Positions 1-14,800 of a stretch of 64,000 bases of DNA are shown here, one piece after another. The DNA is from Microvelia longipes. Taxonomy: Eukaryota; Arthropoda; Insecta; Hemiptera; Veliidae. Position numbers and translations under genes: made by a program. Each line of letters opens with the position of its first letter. The stretch's first letter is position 1. The notes beneath the pieces were generated by a model, which ran no database searches, had not been told where the DNA came from, and saw only the letters and a list, made by a program, of their open reading frames with translations. The DNA is taken from NCBI GenBank assembly GCA_018340805.1, contig JACMZG010001863.1, positions 52,757,730 to 52,821,729 of the forward strand. Reading direction: 5' to 3'.

Positions 1-110
1 TGAATTCTCAAGAGAAAGAGAGACAGATGTCAATGTTGTCTGTCGATTACAGACAGATACAACAGAGACTTCAGAAGCTGGAGGGAGAACATAGACAAGA
101 ACTTGACAAG
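1..110 (+). CDS. Rok: ROCK exon 1 of window (coiled coil), partial at left edge
   Basis: Reading from base 3 gives 36 codons of charged heptad sequence including MSMLSVDYRQIQQRLQKLEG, which aligns with the ROCK coiled coil (vertebrates have a similar SMLDVDLKQSQQKLE stretch). It ends in phase 0 at GACAAG. The donor is GTCTGT, poor beyond the GT; reading on would give 33 unrelated codons before a stop. The left boundary is cut by the window. Confidence 0.88.
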
Positions 111-3100
111 GTCTGTATATCCTTCTACTATATACATGTTATAGTTTGGTGTGCCACAAGGAAGCCACATAGTGATCTGTTTATTTCCTATCGTCAGATT
201 TAACCATTTGTTTTGCTTGTCCTTAGATATGTTCAAAAGCTTTATCCAGATAAGGTGTGACCTGCTGGAAAGTTTTTCAACCAAATATTTTTGTCTGTAT
301 TAATCTACACTCATTAATATACACTTTGAGCGTAACGCTTTCTACTTCCACCTGAGGTGGTTCCCGCAGGGTTTATCCCTGATGAGCCGCAAGGCTCTAA
401 ACGGGCATTATTATTATTATTAATCTGAAACTGAGATTTCACCTTAATCCTTTTTAGATCTTTTTTACACTTCTTGTATGGTTTTAACTCCACTGCCTAG
501 AGTTATTTTGTATATTTTGGAGCTGTGAAGTGTTAACATTAGTAAGTAAAAATTGTCACAACATATAGTTTACACCCTGTTATGTCTTTGACAGCCTCCA
601 TATCAGTGGTGAATGACTTCTTTTATATAAGTGTAAGTTTTAACTCAATAAATGAGTGAATTAAATAATTATTATAGTCTGACACATGGTTAAAATTAGT
701 TGACAGTGTGGGAAAATAGTGGTGAGGAACCAATGTGGTTGGCCTGATTTGAAATTGTGGTCATGTTTTAACATCCAGGACTAACTTTATTGACCTTCTT
801 GCATTATTTTTCAAACTGATTTTAACTGTGTATCATACTATACTGACATGACAATCAGTTGACAGTGTGGGAAAATAATGCAAAGGAGCCAATGGGGTTA
901 GTCCTGGATGTTAAACCACGCCCACAATTTCATATTTGGCCAATCTCATTGGTTCCTCAGCACTATTTTCCCATGCTTTCAACTGATTTTAGCCATGTGT
1001 CATACTATAAATCTTTATTTGAAATCAGTATGTTATAATTTTTTGATAAATTATACATACTCTATTTAGTATTTATTTATTGATTATTATTATTTATAAA
1101 TACCTGTTGCCTGACACTGATTCACAACCACCTGTTGGTTAATTTAATTGATTAAATTATTTTTTTTAAATGAAATGAATTACTGTTTCAAGCAGCTTCA
1201 AGTAGAATTGGAATTAATTGGCGTTGAGGTGAATTTTTCCATCAAAGTAATTCATTGTGGTTTTATTATTAGATCTTTTCAATGTAGTTGAATTAGTTTG
1301 CTCTTTTTGTTTATTTTCTTAGTTCAATAAATTAATAGTTGTAGTTAGTTCTTTTTATGTAAAAGAAAAATTGTTTTATTTTGTTGTTTTTACAATTTTT
1401 TTTACTTTCAGTTTTAGTGAACTTAACAATAGTTATTTATGCACCAAGGGAGTAAAGAATGTTATTATTTCCCTGAGCAGTTAATTTTCCTGAGGTGTAA
1501 GCCGAGGGAACCAAAGTGTTTAACTCCTGAGGGGAAGCCGAGGAAACCAAAGTATTTAACTCCTGAGGCGAAGCCGAGGAACCAAAGTATTTAACTCCTG
1601 AGGCGAAGCCGAGGAAACCAAAGTATTTAACTCCTGAGGCGAAGCGAGAAAAAAAGTATTTAACTCTGAGGCGAAGCCGAGGGCTTTATGTGTTTAACTC
1701 TAGAGGCAAAGCCAAGGGAGGTAATTGCGAGGGAAAAATAGCATTTTACTCCCAAGGTGCAAACAAGATTTTATCTCCAGTCATTGATTTTATTATATTT
1801 AAGTTTTGTTGTATTTTATTATAATTTTTTTGGGTCGGGCCCCCTTTTAAATTTTGGGGGTGCTGCCCCAAACAAATTCTTTTGATCTGAAACGAATTTT
1901 GAGCCAATAATTTTTTTTGTCATGTCCCCCTTATATATAAGGGGGTGATATTTTGGGGGTGCCACCCCTGGGAAAATTTAAAAAATGTTCAGTCACCTGT
2001 ATAATTTAGAGAATACCACTCCCCTAAAAGTTGATATAATTGGCTCCAATAACCCAATTATAGGAAACACTATTAAACACAAGGTATGTCAAAGTGTAAA
2101 AAATTTAAGATTTACCTTAAAATCATTGATAGAAATTGCAAAATAAATGACTTTTTTACAGGACACAGTGCTACTGTGTCCAATCCCATGGCGGTCCCGA
2201 AATGAAACTTTGTGGACATTTTACTAATAGTTTAAGCTCTTTTTACTTTGGACCTAGTTTAAGCTTTCAAACACCATCAAAGTAAAAATCATACCTTAAG
2301 CATTATCTTAGATACAGCCATTTTTGTAGTCAAAGAAATGTCAAAAAATCACATTTTTTGGAAAATCCACCTCCCTACTGCGGCAATATTGCTGCTCCAA
2401 ATGAGCCAAAAATCTGGGTTTTTTCTTCATTCTATGGTGCCTACCTGTCTGCTAAATTATATTAAAATTGGAGATATCATGTGTTTTTACCTGTGTTGAT
2501 TTGATATGGAATGACTCAGGTACTATCTTATGCAATGTATATACTATTAATATTATGTATTTTATATCGGTGTGTCTTTAATTCCAGTGTTTAAAGAACT
2601 CTTTTCCCCTTACACCTCCCCATAATATTAGTGAAAATGTGCAAGAATTAATGAAAGCTTTTTGTATAAAATAGCTGGGTATGACAATATTTTGCTTCTA
2701 ATAATTTTTTCTGTACTGAGCATCCGAGCCTGGCTATAGGAAGCATCCAGTTTTGTTTGAGGCTTTAGCACTTACAGTCATAGAGATATTATTACTAGAG
2801 GAGCCCTATTGGTTGAATTTTGAAACATCGAAAAAGTAACCTGACCACCTTTGCTAAGAATGTAATCAAATAATCAGTACAAAATTACAATAACTTATAT
2901 AGAAAAATGTTAAAAATACAAATCAAAACACAAAATATGTGCAGGAAGCCGAAAACAATAGATTTATTATAAACTTAACTCACTCTTGAAGAAGGTTTCA
3001 ATGAGGTTACACAAAGTCCCTGATAACCCCAATTATATGTTTCAGGCCTTTCAATGTATTAAGTTAGGATATGCCCCCTCTAGTATATATCTCTATGCTT

Positions 3101-6100
3101 ATAGTAGACAAACTAATGCTTTTAGAGGAATAGCGATAATAATACATTTATAATGTCACGTCTTGATTGCAAAACATTCTTTAAATGTATGTATTGTATT
3201 GTCTTTTGTTTTGCAATGTCAGGATTTTTATGGGACTTTAATGAAAATATTTTTTCATTAATATTTATTAATATTAATGAACTTTTCTTTGTGAAAAGTT
3301 CAGAGGTACTCAATTTTTACTTTTCCTCATTTATAGCGTAGGTATATAGGAAAAGTATTGTGTTTGCAAAAAATTCCGAAACCGGGATGAAACCGGAATT
3401 ATCTGTTTCAGGCGATTTTAAAACCTCCTGAGTGGTTTTTGCAAAGTTGTCTGTCTGTGTGTGTGTTTCTGTTATCATCGTAGCACTCAGTGTATTTATG
3501 ATAGAGGGGTAAAACTTTGTACAAAATAGTTAACCGCTGTAGTTGTGCTATTCGGAAAATAATTTTTTATGACGTCATTAACCCGCAATAATGACTCAAC
3601 AAAAATTTCGAAAAATCATAACATGTGGAAAATTTTTGCGATCAGATTGAGATTTGGCACGCATGTGACTATGTATAAGACCAAAATATGTGCCAAGTTT
3701 CATTTCATTATCAGCATTAGTTAAATTTTTATTGAATGACATGTGTTCGTTTTTTAAATTATAGTAAAAAATTGGGAAATGGTTCAATTGAGTTGAAATT
3801 TGGTACAAGTGTATATTATTACCTAATAAATAATTACACCAAGTTTCGTTTTAATACGACTAGTATATCCATATTTATTTGGATCATAAAAATTAAAGAC
3901 CATTGAGCATGGTCAGTGCTGTACGGGTGACCGCTAAGAATGATGCAGATGCATTTGTTATCTGAGAACGAGCGAAGCGAGTCCAAAGACATGTTGCAGT
4001 ATACTCAATAAATCACACATTATTATTCTCTTTTATTGACAGATTTGTCTGTCATTGTAATTTAAACTTAAATAAAAAAAATGAAATAAATAAAAGTAAT
4101 TTAAATTGAAAAATAAAGAATGACTGTAGTCGGAAAGTTCTGAGGTACCTCGCACCCAATTTTTTCTTTTTTATGGCCAAAATGATGTTCCCTTTGCACA
4201 GTTTGTACCTATTAAGTTATTTTCCGTAAATGATTTGAACGTATAGAATGTGTCTGATACTTTGTCAAACACCCTGCATAACGCTAATAATGTTTTTTTT
4301 ATAAAGATTGAAAATATAAGTAAAGAAGATCAAGTATAAAACAAATGTGGTTAATTAATTAATATCGTGGCTATTTATACAACGGAACAAATATGTTTGA
4401 AGTATCTCATATTAAGTGATATGTTTTACAGTTATGGCAACCTTCCAACAAGATTAAATTTAGTGTAAAAACAATCATAGAGGTAGTATTGCTTTGTCTG
4501 AAATTGGCAGATTCTTGTAAGCCTGCCTGTTAGTCTGTAGTTTGAATTTGTCAAGTTTGTTTCTGACTTTTCTTTACAAATTCATGATTGTGTCAATATT
4601 TGTATGCGCTCGTTTGTTTGATAGTCTTCTCGAATTCGTTAATAGACCTGTACAGTTGTTTTGTTTACTATTGAGAAATGCTTGTGGCACTTGTTAAGGT
4701 GGTGACTCCCCCATGAACTTGATCAATTTGTGATACGAGTTTGACTTCTTCAAGTAGCTGCTCGTTATAAAGATAGTAAATTAGATCCATATGGCAGTCA
4801 TTTATTGATTTAGAATGATACCACACAGCTTTTGTCAAAGTATTGGGGAGTGATCATCTAGACAAGTACCGCACTTTACAACTTTCATCTTGTCTTTTAT
4901 TTCACCTTATGCTTACCGGTGGGTGGGATTACGTCATGCAGTGGATTACATGTCTGTCTTTTAATTAAGCAGTGCACTTTAGAGGTGTTACCTCTCGGTT
5001 AACACCTCATCATCTGCCGAAGCTCCTCCCTAACTCCTCACCTACAAAATTGGTTAGGACTTCACTAATTTCATTCAACTCTCCTTTGGGATGCATCTTT
5101 GGTGACAATCATTTTAAAAGAAGAAAATAAAAAGAAAATCTTTATGGCTAACTGAAAATTCTGTTTGGAATCAACTATAGGATTAAAATGTACCCCTTTA
5201 AGTATAAACAAATAAAATCAGTACTATCTATTATTGTGAACCATTTGTATGAAGTTTGTATACTTTAAAAACAAATAAATTTATTATTATTATTATTATA
5301 TATACAAATAAATTATTTTATAAACTGTTATTATATAAAAATAACGCTAACCTCCCTAAAAAAATATATAATATATTGTGTATTTATGTATGTATACATA
5401 CATATGTGCATATTTTTATTTAGATGTGGGCATGTATATGAATATATATAAAAGTTGAAAAAATAAGTTTCAATACAAATGAATATGTAAATGTATAAAT
5501 TAAATTAAAACTACGTGTTGTATTTTAAAACAAACAAAAATAAATAAAAAATTTATGAAAAAATAAATAAAATAATAAATTAAAGTACATAAAATTTTTT
5601 AAAAATATAAAATAAAAGCTTACAAAATAATTTAAATAAAAAAAAAATAAAAAAATCCTTTTATTGTTTTCCTTACAAAGTAAATAACGGAATTAAATAA
5701 TAACTGCAATAGTGCAATAGATGTACAATTAAAAATTACAAAACAAAAAAATTTAAAAACAATTTTACAATAAAACAATTGTTTAATGTTTAAAAATGTA
5801 ATTATGTTATGAGTCAAATCAAAATTGAAAACAAGAAAAGTTTAAACCTTCAACACACCACAACTGATTTAGATCCGAAGTATTTGATTAGCATCAATTG
5901 TATTTTTTAGTTGAATTGTTTATTTTGAGCTAATATTTATTACAATTATTATTTATTTATTATTTATTACAATTATTTATTTATTACAATTTATTATACT
6001 TATTACATTTATTACCATTTATACAATTTATTATCATTTATTACAATTATTTATCTATTACAATTTATTATACTTATTACAATTTATTACCATTTCTTAC

Positions 6101-9100
6101 AATTTATTACCATTTATTACAATTTATTATATTATTGCAATTGATTACCATTTATTAATATTTATTTAATTATTTATTTATTACAATTTATTATAATTAT
6201 TTCAATTATTTATTTACTACAATTATTACAATTTGTTACCATTTATTACAATTATTTATTTTTTACAATTAATTACAATTTAATACAATTATTTATTTGT
6301 TATAATTTATTACAATTTTTACCATTTATTAAATTATTTATTTATTTACAATTTATTACAATTATTTATTTATTACCATTTATTACAATTTCTCATAATT
6401 ATTTATTTATTACAATCTATTATAATTACTACAATTATTTATTTACTTTATTTATTACAATTTATTACAATTATTTGTAATAAATAGTTACTCTACTCTC
6501 TTTTGAGTGGATCTGTGGTAACAGCAATATTGAAACCTTCCTCCATATCACGCTACAAGCCCCCACTTTGTGAGGCTTGTCTTTCCTTCCCCTCCCTTTT
6601 TACCAACCACAGACCCATCTAAGTCCAACCAACTGTTGGATTCTCTGGTGAATTAAAAGACAAGTTGTTTGTATTTCAGTGTTGGCTTTAACTCATTCAG
6701 CAAGTCAAATTATTTTTTTTGTTGAAACATTTCTGAAGGGTATTGTAAGAGTGAAGATAAAAATAATTATTAATTTCAACCAAATAGCTGCAATTAAAGC
6801 TTTTGGTGGCATCATGGTAACCTTAGAATAATACTAGTATAGATGGAGCATAGGACTGTAAACACAATGGAATTCCATTAATAACATGGAAGTCGGTTTA
6901 CTGGTGGTCTTAAGCAGGGGTACCAGCCTAAATGTGTCATAAATATTCCCTAATGAAGAAAGATCATAAGAAACAAATAAAATAACATAAAAAGTCTGCT
7001 AAGTATTTAATAAAATCTCTCTTAGATAGGATAAGGATAGCAAAATACCATAATATAAATTTAGTTGACGAGTACTAATTTTAACATATTTTTAATTAAA
7101 AATGTTAAAATGCAGTTTAACATAATTAAAAATTTATAATGCATCAATATTTATATTAGTATTTTGTAAAAAAAAAATCAAGCATTAATTAATTATAGAT
7201 AATAATAATCCAGTGACCGGAAGTATTGGAAACTTCGTTATAAGAAAAGTATAAATTGTTAGGGTGGCAGCATTACTTAAGACCACCAGTGAACTGGTAT
7301 TGCTGTTATCAGTTATGCTCCTTCTGTATATAGTATTATTCTAAGATGGTTGACATGTGTAATTATCAACCATATATATATATATAAATAGAGTTTGTGA
7401 TCACTGACAGTAGGCTTTGTATCCTTACCGCCATCACAAAATATGCCAAGTTTTGTTTCTATTTGTGAAAGCCTTTGTGCAGCAATACAATATAACAAAA
7501 TACAAGTACATATTCTTCTGCTAAGTGTGGTTTTCAAATGTACTATTTATCTTAATTGTGAATTTTAAAATGTTAATTTATACTTTTTGTGTGTTTTGTT
7601 TAGTCCAAAGCACTTGCTGCTCAAATAGAGCAAGAAATGGGCAAGAAATCAGCTCTTGCCGCTGAACTTGGTCAACAGACGTCGGAAGTAGCCGCTCTTA
7701 GAGCTCGAGAGGCCCAGTTATCCCGAGAAGTCAATCAGTTGAGAGATCGTCAGAGACAGGCCGAGGAAGACCTGCACAGGTTAAAAACACAGAGAGCTGC
7801 TGACAATGTTAATATGAGGGATCTACAAGAACAACTCGAAACTGAACAGGCTTTTGCTGTAAGTTTTATTTACAATAAAAAAACTTACCAGTTATGTACC
7901 CCGTCAAAATAAAATGGGTAAAATTTGTAGAGTACAAAGGACTTATTACTTTCAGTTGTTAAGGTTATACAACAGAAGTTGAGTGTTGTTCATTGAAATT
8001 ATATAGTGGACTCTCAATGAAATGAAATGAAACCATTTATTAAGGAAACAATAACATATTACATATACATAAATATTTTATCTACATGACTTGGCAATAT
8101 TATAATTTGTTTATTTATAATTTATTTATATTTATATATAATTTATTTATTATTACTTATTATTATTTATCTATTCTTTTTTTATTTTTATACTATATTT
8201 ATGTTCCTCAAATCAGCCTTTCAGCTGTGGTTACTTTGAGTTCTATTTTTATAATATATTTGTAACACATTAATTTAATTAGTACTAATTAAAATAATGG
8301 TACTAATTTATTTAATGGTATTTCCTTTAATTTAATTTGATTTATTTAATTTGACTCTCAATATCAACTTATTTTTATTTGTTTCACCCCTGAATGTAAT
8401 CTCAGGTACACATCTCAGTGCCCCTAGGCTACCATCTCAGTGCCACCAGAGGCCGTCAGTCCAGTGCCACTAGAGAGATGCATCAAGTCATGACACTTAG
8501 CACACATAAACCTTCCTTAAAACTTGAGTTCATGTCACCTGGCAGGCCACTGCTCGACTACTCCCTGTCACTAGCAGGACCTGTCAACAAACAGATATCA
8601 GAAAACTTGGCTAAAGTGCAGACTTGTCTCAAATTATCTACCTTGGAAACCACCTTAGGATTGTAACAAGCAAGGTGCTATACTGGATCTGAGAACTGTT
8701 CCATCATTCGACATTTGTTATTATTGATAGCTCAACATAATGGCATATGTTGTCTACTCTGTTTTGTTAAGTCTAACTCATCATGCTATTTATGTTTTGC
8801 ACAACTTGGTAGTTTCAAATGGTAAACGTGCTACTTGCCGACCATAATTGCGGTAAGAGAACACTGCTTGTCTCTGGTAAATACTGCACTTTATATTTGT
8901 CAAAGGGGAGATCGAGTTAGGCCCTGTCAGCGCTCCGATGAGGCTCTATCAGTGCTCGGATGAGGCTCTGTCAGTGTACGGATGAGGCTCAATCAGTGCA
9001 CTGATGAGGCTCTGTCAGCGTCCAGATGAGGCTCTGTCAGAGCTCTATATGTCTCTGGCAAATTTAAATTGTTTTAACTGTTAATGTTTTGCAAAAATTG

Positions 9101-11724
9101 ATATTACTAAAAGATATAATAATTAGTTTCCAACAACATGTTTTATCTATTGTTTTTTGGAGGCTATTTTTTTTGGAGACTATTGATGTTGGTACCATGG
9201 TGTATATCAGGTTTATCAACCAATATATTTTCTTATTTTTTTCATTGGTGATACATATTTGTATTTTACAGGGTTTATACAAAACTCAAGCCGATGAGTT
9301 GAAGGAAGAACTTGATGATAAGTGCAGGAATGTGAGTGAGTTGGAGGAGGAGAGATCATCGCTGGCCCACCAGCTGCAGCTGGCCTTGGCCAGAGGGGAT
9401 AGTGAGGCATTGGCTCGGTCCATAGCTGAGGAAACAGTAGCCGACCTTGAGAAGGAAAAGACTATGAAGGAGTTGGAACTCAAAGATATGGTTAATAAAC
9501 ACCGAACTGATCAGATACATAAGGAAGCCACTCTTAATGCTGTTAGTACTCATATTTTGTCTATTTTATGTAAATAAATTAAAAAATCTTTAATCAAAAT
9601 AATGCTTACAAAATTAGTTTAATTTAATGGAATAAAGATATTTTTTATTTTATTTTATTTCATGTTAAGTTCAATGTAGGTCTGTGTTTTATTTAAATTT
9701 TTGTTTTGATTCAGTTCCGGGAAAGAGAAATGGAAATCAATAAGAGACTGGATCAGCTGATCATGGATAAGAAAGAGCTTACAGATCAGATGAGAATGAT
9801 GCAGCAAGGTACGTGTGGCATTTCTTTTATTCCACTTTTAAGTTGTTTTGGTTTGAGCAGAGCTTTTTGTAGACTACTTTCTCCACAAAAATACCATATT
9901 AATTATAATATTGTTATATTTAAGGCAATACCAACGTTTGTCTATTTTCTTCAAAATCTCAGAAAACAAGTGACTTACCACAACTATAGTTCATTATTTT
10001 TTAATTAAATTATTATAGCCATTATTTCATGGCATTAAATTATTTTTTAATATCACACTTTTGAAAACTCGCTTAATGTTACCAATACATGAGTTTGTTC
10101 TAAAGATGTTTCCCTACTGGTTTATATATTACTTTAGACTGAATTTGCTAGAATCCTAAATGTAAAAACCAGAGGTCTTTAGCCTCTTTGCTGTTCCGCA
10201 GCCTTGAAAGGGAGGATTGAAGGCCACTTCGCGGCCACATGGTTGCCGTACTTTATCAGTTCGTCATATTACTAGTTTATATAAGTGACATTCTGCCACA
10301 ATATAAGCGAATTTTCTAATGAATTAGTAAAGAAACTTGATTTGTTTACATTATGTCAATTGTTTTGTTGACATATATATGTTAATCAATGAAACCAGAA
10401 CTAATACTGGTAATAAAATGGAACTTTGTATGTTAGTGAACCATACATATGTTGGAAAATTCTTATTTTTTATAAATCTTAATTTAGATGTTAGTTATCA
10501 TTTAGTTGGTTAAACTCTTAGTTTGTGTATAAATGGATCCTAACAGGAATTAACAAGTGTACTCTTGTGTGAGTAATTTTACTGTAAAAAATATAAATGT
10601 AAGTGTTAATAAACTGTGTTAAGTGTTTACCTTATTAACTAATTCATAACACATAGTAGTATATGGGTAAACAATTTCAGCCCAATCAAACACTTCATAG
10701 AGTTTGTGATTTATCTAGATGTTTGTGGGATGTTGTTTCTTTTAGAATCGGCGGTGCCTAAGCTTACTTGTCAAGATTTTTATAGTAGTTGACAGACTAT
10801 TGTATATGTGTGGTTATTTTGTAAACAATATAATACAACATTTGTATGTGTGTGGTATATTTTGTAAACAATAAAATACAACATGTATGTATGTGTGTGG
10901 TATATTTTGGAAACAATATAATACAACATGTATGTATGTATGTGTGTGGTATATTTTGTGAACATAATAATACAACATGTATGTATGTGTGACGTATTTT
11001 GTAAACACTATAATACTACATGTATGTTGCATATTTTGTGTATGTATGTGTGTGGTTATTTTGTAAACAATATAATACAACATGTATGTATGTGTGTGGT
11101 ATATTTTGTAAAGAATATAATACAACATGTATGTATATGTGTGATATATTTTGTAAACAATATAATACAACATTTATGTATGTATGTGGTGGCATATTTG
11201 TACAATATAAATACAACATGTATGTATGTATTGTGTGGCATATTTTGTAAACAATATAATACAACATGTATGTATGTGTGGCATATTTTGTAAACACTTT
11301 AATACAACATGTATGTATGTGTGTGACATATTTTGTAAATAATATAATACAACATATACTTATTTGTTTAATACAGATGTAATGAAAGCTAAGATGTGCA
11401 TGGAAGAGAGTGAGAAGCTTCACAAACAACTGAAACAGGAGCAGTTGCTCAAAGCACAGGCTGTTAACAAATTAGCTGAGATAATGAACAGAAAGGATTT
11501 GAGTAATAATTTGAGCAGTAGTAAGAAGAACAGCAAAGTTTCATCTGCAGAGCTCAAGAAGAAGGAGAAGGAGTGTAGGAAATTACAACAAGAAATTACT
11601 CAGGTTTGCCTGCTTTTCAGTCTCATTGAATTAATGTATTTTATGTCTTGGTATGCCCCATAGTTTTCTTGACTTCATGTCTATATGTCTATATAATATA
11701 ATAATATAAATAATATATATATAT

Positions 11725-11776
<52 letters not shown>

Positions 11777-11791
11777 CATATATATACATAT

Positions 11792-11825
<34 letters not shown>

Positions 11826-14800
11826 ATAATATATAATATATATTATATAATATATATATATATAATTATATATTTATATTTATATATGTATATATATGTA
11901 ATATATATTTGTAAATATTATGTATTATATATTATAATATATATATATATATTATATATATATTATATATATATATATATATCCTAAAAATAACTTTGAA
12001 ACCTTTTTTAGTTCAAGGACAACTTTTTGGAGGAAATCTTATTGAAACTAGTTTTCTGAGACCTCTCATTAACCTAGTTTATTGTGTCAGCAAAATGTTC
12101 AAATATTCGGTAAACTTATTTTAACAATTTTTTGTGGTTGGAAATGGTCTTTATTTATGTTTTTGGTACGCTGAATCGAATTGGTATTTTTTAACAAAAA
12201 GTAAAAAAAAAACAGCTAAAGATCAATAAAAGGACAAAAAAAAATAATTAAGGAAGCTTTGTTTTTTTATTTAGGTTATGAATCTAGTAAAACCAGTTAA
12301 TGGTACAAAAAAAACCTGAAATAATGCTGAAAATCGGTGGTGTGCTAAAAGTTTTTAATATAGCACACCTTAAAGTGAGATAGAAGTGATCCTGGCCATT
12401 AAAAGTGATAAAATAGTCCTGTAGATAAGGCATTGGCTTTCGGATCTAGAGTTCCATGTTAAAGCCTTAGAGGTGACGTTATGTTTTTATTAGGAAATTA
12501 TATTTTTACTTTGCTTTTGTAAAATAATGTTGTGAGCTCTGTAGCAACTAAATAATTAAGCCATAGAATAGTAATAATATAGAAGGAGCATAGAACTGAA
12601 ACATCATGGGGAATTCTACTGATACCATGGTTATAAGTAGGGGGGGTGGTGGTTATAAGTAGGGATACCACCCTAACAACGAATATGTTGAAATCCTTAC
12701 ATAGTGGAGGTCCTGTGCTTGGTTTAATCCCAGTCCCCCTGCAATAATAATTTTATTTTTATGGAATAATAAACTTTATTTTCTTATAGAATATTTCACT
12801 TCCTATACTGTTTCCTTATTCATATGTTACTCATTACAAGCCTAAATGGAAATTATGCTCGAAATAATAATAATATTTGCTTAAATTGTGGCATTGATTT
12901 CTATTTTATAGGAGAGAGAGAAATTCATCTTTGAATCAAATAAATGGCAGAAAGAAACGGAGGAGATGCAGAGTCAACTGATAGAAGAGAGTTCTGCCAA
13001 GTTGAAGCTTCAGATGGAGCTCGACTGCAAGGAAGCCGAGATAGAGATGCTTCAGTCTAAGATACATGAGCTTTGCCAGGCTGAAACAGCTTCGCTAAGC
13101 TCCGCTGATTGTGATCCTAGTTCCCCTGATGATACGTCTCTTTCTATACATTCTTCTATTCAAACTCAGGGTATTGTTACTAATTTATTTGTAAACCTTA
13201 TTAAGAATCTCATTTGTGTAAAAAAAGTTTTGTAAACTGTTAACTATACTTAAAAGAAGTGTGTGTGTGGTGTCGATAATTATAAATAATAGTACATTAG
13301 GTAACTAGGCTGTAAAATGAGATTTTATTACCATGGAAAATTGTTTATTGGCGTTTGAAGCGAGTCACTCTTTACAGAACACTTTGTTTATTTACTAATC
13401 ACGCAAAGCACTTTCGACCTAACAAGAGGTCATCATCAGTGCCTTACAAACAAATAATACAAAATTAAAAAACTTAAAGATAACAAATAACAATAAAAAT
13501 AAATAAATATAAGATAGGTACAAAAATAATTAAAATAAATACAATAAATTAAAAATAAAATTACCATTGACACAAATTAAAAAAGAAAAGGGGCTGGTTT
13601 AAAACAATTTAAGGGTTTGATATTATTAGTAGTCATCACCATTGTATATAATTTTTAATATTTTTAAAGACACTGGATGAGACTAGAATAACAAGTTCTT
13701 ACTTCTTTAAATGACTGTATTTTGCCTGACGCCAGGCATACTCATCTCCAGGATAATATATTTGGGGGGGGGGGGGGGGTAGGAGCACAATCAATACAAT
13801 TAAATTTAAAAAAAAATATTTTACTTTACTTGCTAATTGGCTGAATGATTTTAATTTAAATGCAAGGAAAGTAAATGATTTGTCGCCTTAGCAACACAAT
13901 CGTTCCTAAATGACATTTTTTATGCTGTGAAGTAGACCCTTTACAGCAGCTCTCATAAAATAGTTTTTACTTGTGAAACTTATTTATTGACTTGTTATCT
14001 CTCACTATTAAACTAGTTGCCTCTGCAATAAAATGTATTGTCTTTTGTTCCTTCACCAGTTGTGTCATCTAATCTTTGTCCTTTCTTTCAATTAAGACAT
14101 TTGTTATGTTGAAGTGTGTAATAATTTTTTGTTGTAGCCCGAGAGAGCCGTTTAGAAGGTTGGCTATCAGTGCCTAATAAACAGAATATCAGGAGACACG
14201 GATGGAGAAAGAAATACGTTGTAGTTTCATCTAAGAAAATTATATTTTATAATTCTGATCAGGACAAGGATCCCAGTCTTATTCTCGATCTGAGGTAAAA
14301 TTGTTTCAACAATTACAGTCGCTGCAATTACTTTATTATATTTCCATTTAAAAAAATAGAGGCACGGGGTACCTCGGAACTTTTTCTCATCATAATGGAT
14401 TTGCTATGCTTATCCTGACTAGACTACTTTGAGACCTGTTTGCTTATCCTGACTCTTTAGACCTGTTGCTTACTCCGACTTACTTTAGACTGTTTGCTTA
14501 TCTGACTACTTTAGACCTGTTTGCTTATCCTGACTACTTCAGACCTGTTTGCTTATCCTGATACTTAGACCTGTTTTGCTTATCCTGACTACTTTAGACC
14601 TGTTTGCTTATCCTGACTACTTTAGACCTGTTTTGCTTATCCTGACTACTTCAGACCTGTTTGCTTATCCTGACTACTTCAGACCTGTTTGCTTATCCTG
14701 ACTACTTCAGACCTGTTTGCTTATCCTGACTACTTCAGACCTGTTTTGCTTATCCTGACTACTTTAGACCTGTTTGCTTATCCTGACTACTTTAGACCTG

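Larger units (their letters stand above)
111..7603 (+). other. ROCK intron, 7.5 kb, repeat-filled
   Basis: Holds a SINE 3' end, a tandem MITE pair, a TIR element with an internal minisatellite, further dispersed repeats, an AT-rich tandem tract and a MITE, each listed separately. From about 3900 to 5930 I see only AT-rich sequence, including long A-rich runs at 5500-5830, and no coding potential. Confidence 0.8.

Noticed and set aside
8418..8666. 82-codon open frame in a GC-richer intron patch
   Set aside because: No family resemblance and low complexity (CTCAGTGCC repeats). It does not join in phase to ROCK between LETEQAFA and GLYKTQ, which are contiguous in the family.
10780..11429. Overlapping open frames of 60-137 codons on both strands
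   Set aside because: They are translations of the 45-bp minisatellite, with the same Tyr, Cys and His pattern in each copy. Only the part after 11377 on the plus strand is ROCK exon.
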